Part shown: piece by piece, positions 49,656 to 58,500 of the stretch
Numbering within the stretch: position 1 is the first letter of the stretch
How the letters are laid out: each line of letters opens with the position of its first letter
Notes under the pieces: generated by a model
Told to the model about the DNA's origin: nothing
What the model saw: only the letters and a program-made list of their open reading frames with translations
Databases searched by the model: none
Assembly: GCF_000373645.1 (NCBI RefSeq)
Contig: NZ_KB892068.1
Coordinates: 25,369 to 89,368 of the forward strand
Length of the DNA stretch: 64,000 bases
Source of the DNA: Streptomyces sp. ATexAB-D23
GTDB lineage: Bacteria; Actinomycetota; Actinomycetes; Streptomycetales; Streptomycetaceae
Direction: 5' to 3'
Program-made: the position numbers and the translations under genes

Positions 49656-50408
49656 TCAGACGGCCCCGGCGGGAACCTTCTCCTCGACGCCCTCCCCGGC
49701 GCCCTTCTCTCCGGCGCCCTTCTCTCCGGTGCCCTTCTCTCCGGTGCTCTTCTCCGCGGTGAGATAGGCGGAGACGACCACGTTCGCGGTGTACGAGCGC
49801 GAGGCGCGGTCGTAGGTGCCGCCGCAGGTGATCAGCCGGAGTTCCGCCCGGCCGTCCTCGCGGGGGCCGTACGCCTTCTGGGCGTCGAACCGTTCGCGGG
49901 TGAGGACCTGGACGTCGTCGATGGTGAATTCGGCGACGGTGCCGTCGGTGCGGGTCACGTCGACCTTCGCGCCGGGGCGGGCCGCGCTGAGCCCGTAGAA
50001 GACGGCCGGCTTGGTCTCGGTGTCGACATGGCCGACGAACAGGGCCGGGCCCTTGGCTCCTGGCTCGGTGCCGGCGCCGTACCAGCCGACGGTCTGGGGC
50101 GTGTCGAAGGACGGCGGCTCGATCGCGCCCTCGGTGTCCAGGTCCCGGGAGACGACGGGGGCCCGGATGCCGATCGACGGGATCTCGACGCTCTGCGGCG
50201 CCACGCCCTCGATCGGCTTGTGCGCCGGGGGCAGCGGCACACCGAGCGGGCGCCCGACCGCGGCGACGTCGCCCGTGGTCGGGGCCGAGCCGATGCCCGA
50301 GCCGTCGGTGATCCCGCGCCCCCACAGCCACAGACCCAGCAGGATGACGGCCCAGGCCACTCCGGTGAGCAGCCTGCCGTGACCGGCCGAGTCCTCCGGG
50401 GCCGGCAT
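49656..50408 (-). CDS. Class F sortase
   Basis: A 250-residue membrane transpeptidase. One N-terminal membrane segment (about 12-32) is followed by the sortase barrel with LFVGHVDT (catalytic His), LRLITCGG (catalytic Cys) and the Arg in YDRASRSYT. The C-terminal tail has five-residue repeats (EKGTG/EKGAG) encoded by 15-bp units and should be variable. It follows its partner gene by 1 bp, so the two are cotranscribed. Class F sortases are common in actinobacteria and their substrates poorly defined; the upstream protein is the prime candidate. Confidence 0.9.
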   Translation of the reverse strand: MPAPEDSAGHGRLLTGVAWAVILLGLWLWGRGITDGSGIGSAPTTGDVAAVGRPLGVPLPPAHKPIEGVAPQSVEIPSIGIRAPVVSRDLDTEGAIEPPSFDTPQTVGWYGAGTEPGAKGPALFVGHVDTETKPAVFYGLSAARPGAKVDVTRTDGTVAEFTIDDVQVLTRERFDAQKAYGPREDGRAELRLITCGGTYDRASRSYTANVVVSAYLTAEKSTGEKGTGEKGAGEKGAGEGVEEKVPAGAV

Positions 50409-50409
50409 G

Positions 50410-50973
50410 TCAGTCGGCGGCCGGGCGGCGGCGGCGCACGCTGCGGAACGCGACGGCGACGGCGGCGACGGCTGCCAGGGCGAGGCCGATCACCTCGTGG
50501 GCGGTGCCGGGACCGGCCTGCTCGGTCGCCTCACCCGCGAGCGCGGCGGTGCCTCCGCCGCCGGCCCGGACCGGGGCGACGGGCATCGGCCGGTTGCGGT
50601 GGACCACGGTGAGGACGGCGGACGCCTTGGTGCGCTTGTCGTCCTTGCAGACGGCCTGGACGTCGTAGTCACCGGGCTCGGCGTCCGAGCGGATGCGGGC
50701 CTCGGCGAAGAGGGCGGCCCGGTCGGCGCCGGGCGAGAAGCGCGCCTGGGAGACGAAGGCGTCGGAGCTCCCGGTGGCCTCCTTGCCCTTGCAGCCGGCG
50801 AACTCCAGGTCGACCTCGCCACCCGGGGCGACGGACGAGGGGCTGACCGACAGGGTGGCCCGGGACCGTGGGTCCTCGTGGCCGGAACCGGCTTCGGCCA
50901 GTGCCGAGGGGACGGGCACCAGGGTCGCCGCGGCCACCGCGGCGGCACAGAACGTGAGGGGTATGGAACGCAT
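50410..50973 (-). CDS. Secreted membrane-anchored partner of the class F sortase
   Basis: A 187-residue secreted protein. Signal peptide about residues 1-26 (ending ALAEA). A domain of about 100 residues (ATLSVSPSSVAPGGEVDLEFAGC ... YDVQAVC) looks like an Ig-like fold with two Cys. The C-terminus is a membrane segment plus RRRR, as in sortase substrates, but no LPXTG or LAXTG sequence is visible. ATG 50973 has AGGAGG upstream. It lies 1 bp before the sortase gene. Proposed sortase substrate or membrane-tethered cofactor. Confidence 0.75.
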   Translation of the reverse strand: MRSIPLTFCAAAVAAATLVPVPSALAEAGSGHEDPRSRATLSVSPSSVAPGGEVDLEFAGCKGKEATGSSDAFVSQARFSPGADRAALFAEARIRSDAEPGDYDVQAVCKDDKRTKASAVLTVVHRNRPMPVAPVRAGGGGTAALAGEATEQAGPGTAHEVIGLALAAVAAVAVAFRSVRRRRPAAD

Positions 50974-51056
50974 CGTGAACCTCCTGATGGCAGGTTCACG
51001 CGTGCGGGGACTTTTCGCATCCGCAGCGCGGGGGCGCTGGGCCGGTGGAGTGTGTG

Positions 51057-51089
51057 GGGGGGACGGGCGCGGTCCGGGCCCGTCCCCCC
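51057..51089 (-). terminator. Hairpin terminator after the HAD phosphatase
   Basis: A 12-bp stem (51057-51068 with 51078-51089) and 9-nt loop, 15 bp after the stop codon. Confidence 0.8.
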
Positions 51090-51103
51090 ACCGGAATCCG
51101 GTG

Positions 51104-51892
51104 TCAGCCCAGGTCGACGAGGTCGACCAGGTCCGCGATGGAGTCGACCACCGTGGACGGCCGGAACGGGTACTTGTCGATGTCGGCGACCGTGGTCAGC
51201 CCGGTGAGCACCAGGAACGTCTGCATGCCCGCCTCCAGACCGGCCAGCACGTCGGTGTCCATCCGGTCGCCGATCATGGCGCTGGACTCGGAGTGGGCGC
51301 CGATCGCGTTGAGCCCGGTGCGCATCATCAGCGGGTTGGGCTTGCCCGCGAAGTACGGGGCCTTGCCGGTCGCCTTGGTGATGAGGGCGGCGACGGAGCC
51401 GGTCGCGGGCAGCGGGCCCTCGGCGGACGGGCCGGTCTCGTCGGGGTTGGTGCAGATGAAGCGGGCCCCGCCGTTGATCAGCCGGATCGCCTTGGTGAGC
51501 GCCTCGAAGGAGTACGTACGGGTCTCGCCGAGCACCACGTAGTCGGGGTCGTGGTCGGTGAGGACGTAACCGATGTCGTGCAGCGCGGTGGTGAGCCCGG
51601 CCTCGCCGATGACGTAGGCGGTGCCGCCGGGCCGCTGGTCGTCGAGGAACTGGGCGGTCGCGAGGGCCGAGGTCCAGATGTTCTCGACGGGCACGTCCAG
51701 GCCCATGCGCTGGAGGCGGGCGTGCAGGTCGCGGGCGGTGTAGATCGAGTTGTTGGTCAGGACCAGGAAGGGCAGTCCCGAGTCACGCAGCCGCTTGATG
51801 AAGGCGTCCGCACCGGGGATCGGCGTCCCCTCGTGGATGAGGACTCCGTCCATGTCGGTGAGCCAGGACGAGATCGGCTTGCGCTCTGCCAT
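51104..51892 (-). CDS. HAD-IIA (NagD-like) phosphatase
   Basis: A 262-residue phosphatase. Motif I is DMDGV with Asp13 and Asp15, motif II LTNNS, motif III Lys in GKPNPLMM, motif IV GDRMDTD. The C2a cap of the IIA class lies between motifs II and III. NagD-type enzymes hydrolyse nucleotide monophosphates or sugar phosphates. ATG 51892 has GGAG upstream. It stands alone, between the sortase pair and the LAXTG protein gene, with its own terminator. Substrate not determined. Confidence 0.9.
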   Translation of the reverse strand: MAERKPISSWLTDMDGVLIHEGTPIPGADAFIKRLRDSGLPFLVLTNNSIYTARDLHARLQRMGLDVPVENIWTSALATAQFLDDQRPGGTAYVIGEAGLTTALHDIGYVLTDHDPDYVVLGETRTYSFEALTKAIRLINGGARFICTNPDETGPSAEGPLPATGSVAALITKATGKAPYFAGKPNPLMMRTGLNAIGAHSESSAMIGDRMDTDVLAGLEAGMQTFLVLTGLTTVADIDKYPFRPSTVVDSIADLVDLVDLG

Positions 51893-52122
51893 GTGGGACT
51901 CCAGTTGCCGTACGCCAGGTGCGGGGACGCCGGCGGCACCGCGTTGTGCAGCGCCGACGTATCCGAGTTTAGGCCGACTGTTCGACGTGGAGGTACTGCC
52001 TGACCGGGGCGGATGCCCGGCGTCGCGCGCACCGCTCGGCGGGCGGGTGCTCAGCGGGTGCGCGCACCGCCCGACCGGCGCGCGTGCCCGGCGTCGCGGG
52101 CGCCGCCCGGCCGGGCGGATGC

Positions 52123-53193
52123 TCAGCGTTGCGCGCGGCGGGTCCGCCGGGCCGCGATCACCATCGCCCCGCCGCCGACCAGGAAGCCGGAGACGGTGAG
52201 GGCGGGCAGCGGTACGGGTACGGAGATACCGGTCCTGGCGAGTTCCGGGACGCCTGCGGGGTCGGTGCCGGTGCCGCCGGGGCGGCGGCCGGGGTCGGCG
52301 TGGCCCTCCTCTCCCTTCCCCCTGCCCGTGCCGTTGTGCTGCTCCTGATCCTGGCCGATGCCGCCCACGTCTTCCCTTCCCGCGCTCTCGCGCTCGCCGT
52401 CCGTCTCGCCGGTCTCGCCGCTGTCGGTGCCGTCCCCGTCGGATGCGTCCTCGACCACCGTGAACGGGTAGTCGTCGGACTCGCCGACCCACTCCCCGTC
52501 ACCGTCCTTCGTGCCCTTGCCGGTGGTGTCCGCGCCGCTTCCGGCGCCCCGCCGCTGGACGATCGCGGCGTTCGCGGTGATCCGGCCGGGGCTGGTGTCG
52601 GACGTGAAGGCGAGGCGGACCTGGACGGTGACGGTGTGACCGGCGGGCACGGTGAATCCGGGGAAGGAGTCGTCGCCGGCCCCGCCGAAGACCCCGATGT
52701 GCTCGTCCCGGTCCGTCGTCTCCCAGGTCACGCGGTGTTCGACGCCGGGGTGGGCGCGCTCGGAGAACTCCAGCTGGATCTGGTCCGAGGTCAGGGCGCG
52801 GTCCTCGTCGGTGAGGACGAGCACGGGGTGGATGGCGCGGCAGGACTCCGTGGTGGTGTTCGTCAGGTCCAGGAACCAGGTGCCGTAGCCGCCGCCGGAC
52901 GCGTAGGTGTCGGGCCCGCCGTGGATGCGGGTGTCGATCGGGAAGTCGGTCGCCCCCGGCTTCCCGCAGGCGGGCTGCTGCTCGGCGGTGGCGGACTCGG
53001 CCGGGCCGGACGGGGCCAGGCGGGTGGCCGGACCGGTGACGGGGTTGCGCTGCGGCGCGGCGGAGGCGGTCGCCCCGCCGAGGACCACGGGCATGACGCT
53101 CGCGGCGGCCAGTCCGAGCGCGAGTCCGTGGCGGGGCCGGCCGGCTCCGGGGGGCTCGGGGGACTCGGGAGGCTCGGGTGATTCGGGGGGCAT
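52123..53193 (-). CDS. LAXTG-anchored secreted surface protein
   Basis: A 356-residue surface protein. The signal peptide is preceded by a Pro/Glu/Ser start (PPESPEPPESPEPP). A folded domain (about 70-240) with FPGFTVPAGHTVTVQVRLAF is beta-rich. An Asp/Gly/Glu-rich low-complexity wall-spanning region follows (about 245-315). The C-terminus is ELARTG, a hydrophobic stretch and RRTRR: a class E sortase LAXTG signal as in chaplins. ATG 53193 is the start; the local class F sortase need not be its enzyme. No function is known. Confidence 0.78.
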   Translation of the reverse strand: MPPESPEPPESPEPPGAGRPRHGLALGLAAASVMPVVLGGATASAAPQRNPVTGPATRLAPSGPAESATAEQQPACGKPGATDFPIDTRIHGGPDTYASGGGYGTWFLDLTNTTTESCRAIHPVLVLTDEDRALTSDQIQLEFSERAHPGVEHRVTWETTDRDEHIGVFGGAGDDSFPGFTVPAGHTVTVQVRLAFTSDTSPGRITANAAIVQRRGAGSGADTTGKGTKDGDGEWVGESDDYPFTVVEDASDGDGTDSGETGETDGERESAGREDVGGIGQDQEQHNGTGRGKGEEGHADPGRRPGGTGTDPAGVPELARTGISVPVPLPALTVSGFLVGGGAMVIAARRTRRAQR

Positions 53194-53622
53194 GGCGGCC
53201 AGCCCTTCACTTCTCGCGGAAACGGTCGGCTCTCGCGGAAACGGTCGGCGCGCCCCGGGTCCGGAGTTCACCGGTCTGGTCGTGCTCCGCCGGTCACGCC
53301 GTGCTGCCGGCCGGGCAGACGGCGCCGCTCGCGGAGCACGCACTGGGCGGCGACCCTGCCACGCGCGCACGGGCGGCCCGCGCAGGCGCGGCGCCGGGCG
53401 CCCCGGACGGCGGCACGGCCCCGCCCGATCGGCCGAGCCGGACGACGGGGACGGGCCCCGGGCGGGCGTCGGCGGCCACCCCATCACCCGACCACCCGAC
53501 CACCTGACCACCTGACCACCCGACGACGGTGATCGGCCCCCACGCGGGCATCGCCGCCCGCCACCGCCCGCCACCGCCCGCCTCGGCCAGATCAGCCCGG
53601 ACGGCCGTCGGCCACCGCCCGA
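53194..53622. other. Intergenic region with tandem repeats
   Basis: 429 bp between the LAXTG gene and the ROK regulator gene. It has two exact 19-bp tandem copies (53212-53230 and 53231-53249, TCTCGCGGAAACGGTCGGC) and five 8-bp units (53483-53522, ACCACCYG). No gene is supported; open frames here are GC-driven. Confidence 0.7.
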
Positions 53623-54759
53623 TCAGCCCGGTCCGGCGGGGACCGGCCCCCGCCCGTCCGCCGCCGCCTCGTCCACCCGGCCGAACAGCGGGGCGAGGAC
53701 CAGTTGCGCCGCCCCCTCCGCGACCGGCCGGTCCCCTCCCCCGGCGGCGACGACCGGCACCGGGACGCCGTCGGCCCCGTCGCGCCCGGCCCGTTCGTCG
53801 AGCACGGCGCGTACCCCGCGTACGTACGTGCCGGGGTCGGCGGCGACGGTGCGGCCGCCCAGGACCACCCGGCCGATGCCGAGCAGCCCGACGAGGTTGG
53901 CGGCTCCGGTCCCGAGCACCCTGGCCGCCTCGGCCACGTCGCCCCGGTGCGCGGCGGCCAGGCACAGCGCTTCGAGGCAGCCGCGCCCGCCGCAGCCGCA
54001 CGGGATGCCGTCCAGCTGCACGGTCTGGTGGCCGAACTCCCCGGCCCCCGTCCTGGCCCCCCGGTGCACCGCCCCGCCGAGCACGAGCCCCGCGCCGAGG
54101 CCGGTGCCGAGGTGGAGGTAGGCGAAGTCGGCGGGGCCGGGCGTCTTGAGGGCGAGGCCGAGGGCGGCGGCGTTGGTGTCCTTGTCGAGGGCGACGGGCA
54201 GCCCGGTCCGGTCGGCCAGGGCGTCCCGCAGCGGGTACCGGTCCCACTGCGGGAACCCGGTGACGCGGTGCAGCACCCCGCCCCGGTGGTCCAGCGGCCC
54301 CGGCACGGCGACGCCCACCCCGAGCACCGGCAGCGCCCCGTCCCCCCGCACGGCGGCGACCGCCCCGGCCGCCGCCGCCAGCACCTGCTCCGCCGGGGCC
54401 CCGAAGTCCAGCGGAGCCGTGCGGCTCTCGGCCACGGCCCCCGCGAGGTCCACGAGCACCACGGTCAGCACGTCGCGGTCCAGGTGCAGCCCCACCGCGT
54501 GCCCGGCCTCCGGGACCAGCCGCAGCACGGTCCTGGGCTTGCCGCCCGTGGAGGCGCGGCGGCCCGCCTCGGTGGCCAGGCCCTCGGCCCGCAGCCGGGC
54601 GGTGATCTTGCTGACGGCCTGCGGGGTGAGTCCCGTGCGCTCGGCCAGTTCGAGCCGGCTGATGCCGCGTTCGCCGGCCACCCGCAGCAGGTCCAGCACG
54701 AGTGCCGCGTTGTGGCTGCGCAGGGCGGGCAGATTGGCGCCGCTGTTGCTCCTGTTCAC
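53623..54759 (-). CDS. ROK-family transcriptional regulator
   Basis: A 378-residue ROK regulator. The N-terminal winged helix (about 10-75) includes ISRLELAERTGLTPQAVSKI. The ROK sugar-kinase-like domain includes DKDTNAAALG, LGTGLGAGLV and the zinc-binding CGCGGRGCLE. GTG 54759 is taken as start. It is divergent from a Gfo/Idh/MocA oxidoreductase gene, and a perfect 27-bp palindrome lies between. It probably represses that gene in response to a sugar. Confidence 0.9.
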   Translation of the reverse strand: MNRSNSGANLPALRSHNAALVLDLLRVAGERGISRLELAERTGLTPQAVSKITARLRAEGLATEAGRRASTGGKPRTVLRLVPEAGHAVGLHLDRDVLTVVLVDLAGAVAESRTAPLDFGAPAEQVLAAAAGAVAAVRGDGALPVLGVGVAVPGPLDHRGGVLHRVTGFPQWDRYPLRDALADRTGLPVALDKDTNAAALGLALKTPGPADFAYLHLGTGLGAGLVLGGAVHRGARTGAGEFGHQTVQLDGIPCGCGGRGCLEALCLAAAHRGDVAEAARVLGTGAANLVGLLGIGRVVLGGRTVAADPGTYVRGVRAVLDERAGRDGADGVPVPVVAAGGGDRPVAEGAAQLVLAPLFGRVDEAAADGRGPVPAGPG

Positions 54760-54782
54760 GCGCCCATTGTCCCCCGCGCTTG

Positions 54783-54809
54783 CACTTTGGCAACAGCGTT
54801 GCCAAAGTG
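54783..54809. promoter_or_regulatory. Perfect palindromic operator of the ROK regulator
   Basis: Twelve-base arms CACTTTGGCAAC and GTTGCCAAAGTG around AGC. The dyad lies 24 bp before the ROK start codon and 5 bp before the oxidoreductase ATG, so binding would block both genes. Confidence 0.85.
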
Positions 54810-54814
54810 GAGCC

Positions 54815-55975
54815 ATGACCGCCCACACCACCTCCGGTACCACCGGCTCCCCCCTGCGCGTCGGACTCGTCGGCTACGGCCTGGCGGGGTCCGTCTTCCA
54901 CGCCCCGCTGATCACGGCGACCGGGGGCCTCGCCCTGGACACGGTCGTCACGACGGACGAGGGGCGCCGCGCGCAGGCCCGCGCCGCCTGCCCCGGCGTG
55001 CGGTTCGCCGCGTCGCCCGAGGAGCTGTGGCAGCGGGCGGACGAGCTGGACCTGATCGTCATCGCCTCGCCGAACCGGACGCACGTACCGCTGGCGCGGG
55101 CGGCGCTGGAGGCCGGGCTGCCGGTGGTCGTGGACAAGCCCGTCGCCGGTACTGCGGCCGAGGCGCGGGAGCTGGCGGCGCTGGCCGATGAGCGCGGGCT
55201 GCTGCTCTCGGTGTTCCAGAACCGCCGCTGGGACAACGACTTCCTGACTCTGCGCGCGCTCCTCGCGGACGGCGCGCTGGGCGAGGTGCGGCGCTTCGAG
55301 TCGCGGTACGAGAGGTGGCGGCCCAGCCTGAAGGGCGGCTGGCGCGAGTCGGGTGACCCGCGCGAGATCGGCGGGCTGCTGTACGACCTGGGCAGCCATG
55401 TCGTCGACCAGGCGCTGACGCTGTTCGGCCCGGTGGTCCGGGTGTACGCGGAGTCGGACGTACGGCGTCCGGGCGCGGCGGCCGACGACGACACGTTCCT
55501 GGCGCTCACGCATGCCTCCGGGGTCCGCTCGCACCTGTATGTGAGCGCGACGGCGGCCCAGCTCGGCCCGCGATTCCGGGTGCTGGGGTCAGAAGCCGGC
55601 TTCGTGAAGTACGGCCTCGACCCCCAGGAGGCCGACCTGCGCGAGGGCGCCCGCCCGGCCGACGGCGAGGCGTGGGGCGAGGAGCCCGAGGAGCTGTGGG
55701 GCCGGCTCGGCTCGGGCGAGTCCCCGCTGACGGGCGGCGGCACCCCGGTCCGCACGCTGCCGGGCGACTATCCGGCGTACTACGCGGCGGTCGCGGACGC
55801 GCTGCGCGGGAAGGGCGACAATCCGGTGACCGCCCTTCAGGCCGCCGAAGCGCTGGACGTCCTGGAGGCGGCCCGCCGCTCGGCCCGCGAGGGGATCACC
55901 GTCACCCTGCGGCCCGCCGGCATCGAAGCCCCCGTTCCCTCCCCCGCCCACACCCCCGAGGAGCAGCCCGTATGA
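54815..55975 (+). CDS. Gfo/Idh/MocA-family oxidoreductase
   Basis: A 386-residue NAD(P)-dependent sugar or inositol dehydrogenase. The Rossmann start VGLVGYGLAGSVFHAP is followed by IVIASPNRTHVPLARAAL and VVVDKPVA (the family EKP motif reads DKP). GLLYDLGSHVVDQAL holds the catalytic-domain His. ATG 54815 has GTGGAG upstream within the operator arm. The stop overlaps the next gene (ATGA). The palindromic operator implies repression by the divergent ROK regulator. The substrate is unknown. Confidence 0.9.
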   Translation: MTAHTTSGTTGSPLRVGLVGYGLAGSVFHAPLITATGGLALDTVVTTDEGRRAQARAACPGVRFAASPEELWQRADELDLIVIASPNRTHVPLARAALEAGLPVVVDKPVAGTAAEARELAALADERGLLLSVFQNRRWDNDFLTLRALLADGALGEVRRFESRYERWRPSLKGGWRESGDPREIGGLLYDLGSHVVDQALTLFGPVVRVYAESDVRRPGAAADDDTFLALTHASGVRSHLYVSATAAQLGPRFRVLGSEAGFVKYGLDPQEADLREGARPADGEAWGEEPEELWGRLGSGESPLTGGGTPVRTLPGDYPAYYAAVADALRGKGDNPVTALQAAEALDVLEAARRSAREGITVTLRPAGIEAPVPSPAHTPEEQPV

Positions 55976-56451
55976 ACCCCACCGCTCCGACCATCTCCGA
56001 GCTGATCGCCCAGGAGCGCCGCCTGACCCTGCCGCATTTCGGCTACGAAGACGCCTACGCGCTGGGCGGCCTGCTCGTCGCCCTGGCCCGGGAGCGGCAC
56101 GCCCCGGTGGCGATCGATGTCCGGCGCGGGGCGCAGCAGGTGTTCCATGCGGCACTGCCGGGTTCGAGCGCGGACAACGACGCGTGGATCGACCGCAAGC
56201 GCAGGGTGGTGGAGCGGTACGGGGAGAGCTCGTACCTGGTCGGTACGCGGTTCCGGGCGAAGGGGACGACGTTCGACGAGGCGTCCCGGCTGGACCCGGA
56301 CAGGTACGCGGCGCACGGCGGCTCGTTCCCGATCGCGGTGGAGGGCGCGGGCGTCATCGGCTCGGTGACGGTGTCGGGGCTGCCGCAGGCGGAGGATCAC
56401 GCGCTGGTGGTGGAGGCGCTGGAGCAGTTCGTGTCGCGGCTCGGCCGCTGA
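55972..56451 (+). CDS. Heme-degrading-domain (UPF0303/HbpS-like) protein
   Basis: A 159-residue protein of the GlcG/HbpS fold, UPF0303 branch. FGYEDAYALGGLLVALA and VSGLPQAEDHALVVEALEQF are the family blocks. Despite the family name, heme binding is not shown for most members. It overlaps the oxidoreductase by 4 bp and must be translated with it; together with the ROK regulator this looks like a small sugar-metabolism unit. Cytosolic, no signal peptide. Confidence 0.82.
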   Translation: MNPTAPTISELIAQERRLTLPHFGYEDAYALGGLLVALARERHAPVAIDVRRGAQQVFHAALPGSSADNDAWIDRKRRVVERYGESSYLVGTRFRAKGTTFDEASRLDPDRYAAHGGSFPIAVEGAGVIGSVTVSGLPQAEDHALVVEALEQFVSRLGR

Positions 56452-56458
56452 CGTACGC

Positions 56459-56497
56459 GGAGGGGTGGGGTCCGCACACGACGGACCCCACCCCTCC
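56459..56497. terminator. Bidirectional terminator
   Basis: A perfect 16-bp stem (56459-56474 with 56482-56497), 7-nt loop, between the convergent heme-degrading-domain and FAH-family genes. Confidence 0.88.
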
Positions 56498-56556
56498 GAT
56501 GTCTGGGGCCGCGGCATCAGGCCGTCTCCTGAACGCCCTGTCCGGCCCGCGACGCG

Positions 56557-57417
56557 TTACGCGTCCTTCAGCTCCTGCCGCTGCCGTCCCAGCCCCTCGA
56601 TCTCCAGCTCCACGACATCGCCCGCCCGCAGATACGGCTTGGGCTCGGGCCGCCCCATCGCCACACCGGCCGGCGTCCCGGTGTTGATCACGTCGCCCGG
56701 GTAGAGCGTCATGAACCGGCTCAGATACCGGACGACCTCGCCGACCGGGAAGATCTGCTCGGCGGTCGTGCCGTCCTGCTTCAGCTCGCCGTTGACCCAG
56801 AGCCTCAGCGGCAGCGCCTGCGGGTCGGGCACCTCGTCGGCGGTCACCAGCCAGGGGCCCAGCGGGTTGAACGTCTCGCAGTTCTTGCCCTTGTCCCAGG
56901 TGCCGCCGCGCTCGATCTGGAACTCGCGCTCGGAGACGTCGTGGGCGACCGCGTATCCGGCGACGTGTGCGAGCCCTTCCTCGGCGGTCTCCAGGTAGCG
57001 GGCGGTGCGCCCGATGACGACGGCGAGCTCGACCTCCCAGTCGGTCTTCACGCTGCCGCGCGGCACGAGCACGGTGTCCTCGGGCCCGACGACGGTGTCC
57101 GGCGCCTTGAAGAACAGGATCGGCTCGTCGGGGATCTGCGCCCCGGTCTCCGCGGCGTGGTCGTGGTAGTTCAGCCCGATGCACACGATCTTGCCGATCC
57201 GGGCGAGCGGCGGGCCCACCCGCAGCCCCTCGGCGGCGAGCGCGGGCAGCTCGCCGGGGGCGGCGGCCGCGGCCCGCACTCGGGCGAGCGCGTCCGCGTC
57301 CGCGAGCAGCGCGGCGTCGATGTCGGGGACGATGCCCGACAGGTCGCGCAGGGTTCCGTCCTGGTCCAGCAGAGCCGGTCGTTCCGCGCCTGCCGTACCC
57401 ACACGAAGCAGCTTCAA
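56557..57417 (-). CDS. Fumarylacetoacetate-hydrolase-family protein
   Basis: A 286-residue FAH-fold enzyme, class of 2-keto-3-deoxy sugar-acid dehydratases/hydrolases and 2-hydroxyhepta-dienedioate isomerases. CIGLNYHDHAAETG starts the fold. DWEVELAVVIG holds metal-binding acidic residues, and NTGTPAGVAMG is the C-terminal signature. TTG 57417 is used because GGAGAGAAAG lies upstream and the protein then starts at the family N-terminus (LKLLRVG). Upstream (57479-57503) two ATCCGATC-type half sites could bind a GntR regulator. The substrate is not known. Confidence 0.87.
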   Translation of the reverse strand: MKLLRVGTAGAERPALLDQDGTLRDLSGIVPDIDAALLADADALARVRAAAAAPGELPALAAEGLRVGPPLARIGKIVCIGLNYHDHAAETGAQIPDEPILFFKAPDTVVGPEDTVLVPRGSVKTDWEVELAVVIGRTARYLETAEEGLAHVAGYAVAHDVSEREFQIERGGTWDKGKNCETFNPLGPWLVTADEVPDPQALPLRLWVNGELKQDGTTAEQIFPVGEVVRYLSRFMTLYPGDVINTGTPAGVAMGRPEPKPYLRAGDVVELEIEGLGRQRQELKDA

Positions 57418-57552
57418 GAGTCTTTCTCTCCTCGGTCGGGATCGGGCCCGTCGGATGGGTGGCGGCCATCGCAGGCTTGTCCGATCCTCCAAGACATCCG
57501 ATCACTCCGCAAGACCCTGTTCACCCCCTGGACCGGACCGCAGGTGCTGTCG

Positions 57553-58323
57553 TCACGCCGCGGTGGCGACCGCGGCGCCGGGGGCGGGCATGTCCCGGTA
57601 CAGGTAGGCCCGCTCGATCGCGGTCCAGGTGGTGCTCGCGACCACGTACAGCGCGGCGGCCAGCGGCACGAAGCCGACGGTGAAGAGGGTGAAGAAGGAC
57701 ATCAGCGGCATCATCCTGGTCATGGCCCCCATGCCCGGCACCGGCTGACCGTCGGGTCCGGTGGCCGGGGTGACGGGGTTGGCGGCCATCTGGCGCTTCG
57801 TGCGCCCGTAGTTGAACGTGGCGACGGCGGCCACGATCGCGAAGAGGCCCAGGTAGACGAGGCCCTGCGCGCCGAACACCCCGCCGTGCGACAGCGCGTC
57901 GTGCCAGCGCTCGCCGAGCGGGGCGTCGAAGAGCTGGTGGCCGAGGAGCGCGTTGGCCTCGTCACCGATCTTCTGGCTGGAGAAGAGGTGGTAGAGCAGG
58001 AAGAAGGCCGGCATCTGCAACAGGCTCGGCAGGCAGCCGGAGAACGGCGAGACCTTCTCCTCACGGTGCAGCTCCATGAGCGCCTTCTGCATCCGCTCGG
58101 GGTTCTTGGCGTGCTTCTTGCGCAGCTCGGCGATCTGCGGCTGGAGCCGGCGCTGCGCCTTCTGCCCGCGCGCGGCGGCCCGGGACAGGGGGTGCACGGC
58201 GAGCCGGACAAACGCGGTGAACAGGATGATCGCGGCGGCGGTGGAGCCGTTCTGGAAGAGCGGGTGGAGCAGGTCGGCGAGGGCGCCGACCAGGCTGGCG
58301 AAAGCGGACATGAAGGCGGACAT
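57553..58323 (-). CDS. YidC/Oxa1-like membrane protein insertase
   Basis: A 256-residue paralogue of YidC with about five membrane segments. LRKKHAKNPERMQKALMELH is the cytosolic helical hairpin between segments 1 and 2. FSGCLPSLLQMPAFFLLYHLF is segment 2. The basic Arg in segment 1 (FVRLAVHPLS) matches the hydrophilic groove Arg. It lacks the large N-terminal domain, as in Gram-positive YidC. The essential copy should be near the replication origin (rnpA), so this is a second, non-housekeeping one. ATG 58323 has GGAGGG upstream. Confidence 0.87.
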   Translation of the reverse strand: MSAFMSAFASLVGALADLLHPLFQNGSTAAAIILFTAFVRLAVHPLSRAAARGQKAQRRLQPQIAELRKKHAKNPERMQKALMELHREEKVSPFSGCLPSLLQMPAFFLLYHLFSSQKIGDEANALLGHQLFDAPLGERWHDALSHGGVFGAQGLVYLGLFAIVAAVATFNYGRTKRQMAANPVTPATGPDGQPVPGMGAMTRMMPLMSFFTLFTVGFVPLAAALYVVASTTWTAIERAYLYRDMPAPGAAVATAA

Positions 58324-58426
58324 GGCTGAGCCCTCCGGGGGTCTCGTCGTGCCGGAAGTGAAGGAGCTGCTGCTTCGGCATGACGGTCCGCGAGAGCCCG
58401 TCCGTCCCACGGAAGGGGAGGGGGGG

Positions 58427-58500
58427 GTGTGTGCCCTACTACGGGTGTGTGCCCTGTACGGAGTGTGCCCTACGGGTGTCCTGTACGGGGTGTGCCCTAC
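58427..58500. repeat. Degenerate GTGTGCCCTAC repeats
   Basis: Four to five imperfect copies of about 17 bp built on TGTGCCCTACGGG lie between the YidC-like gene and the small membrane gene, running into the latter's stop codon. They may be slippage-prone. Confidence 0.7.
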
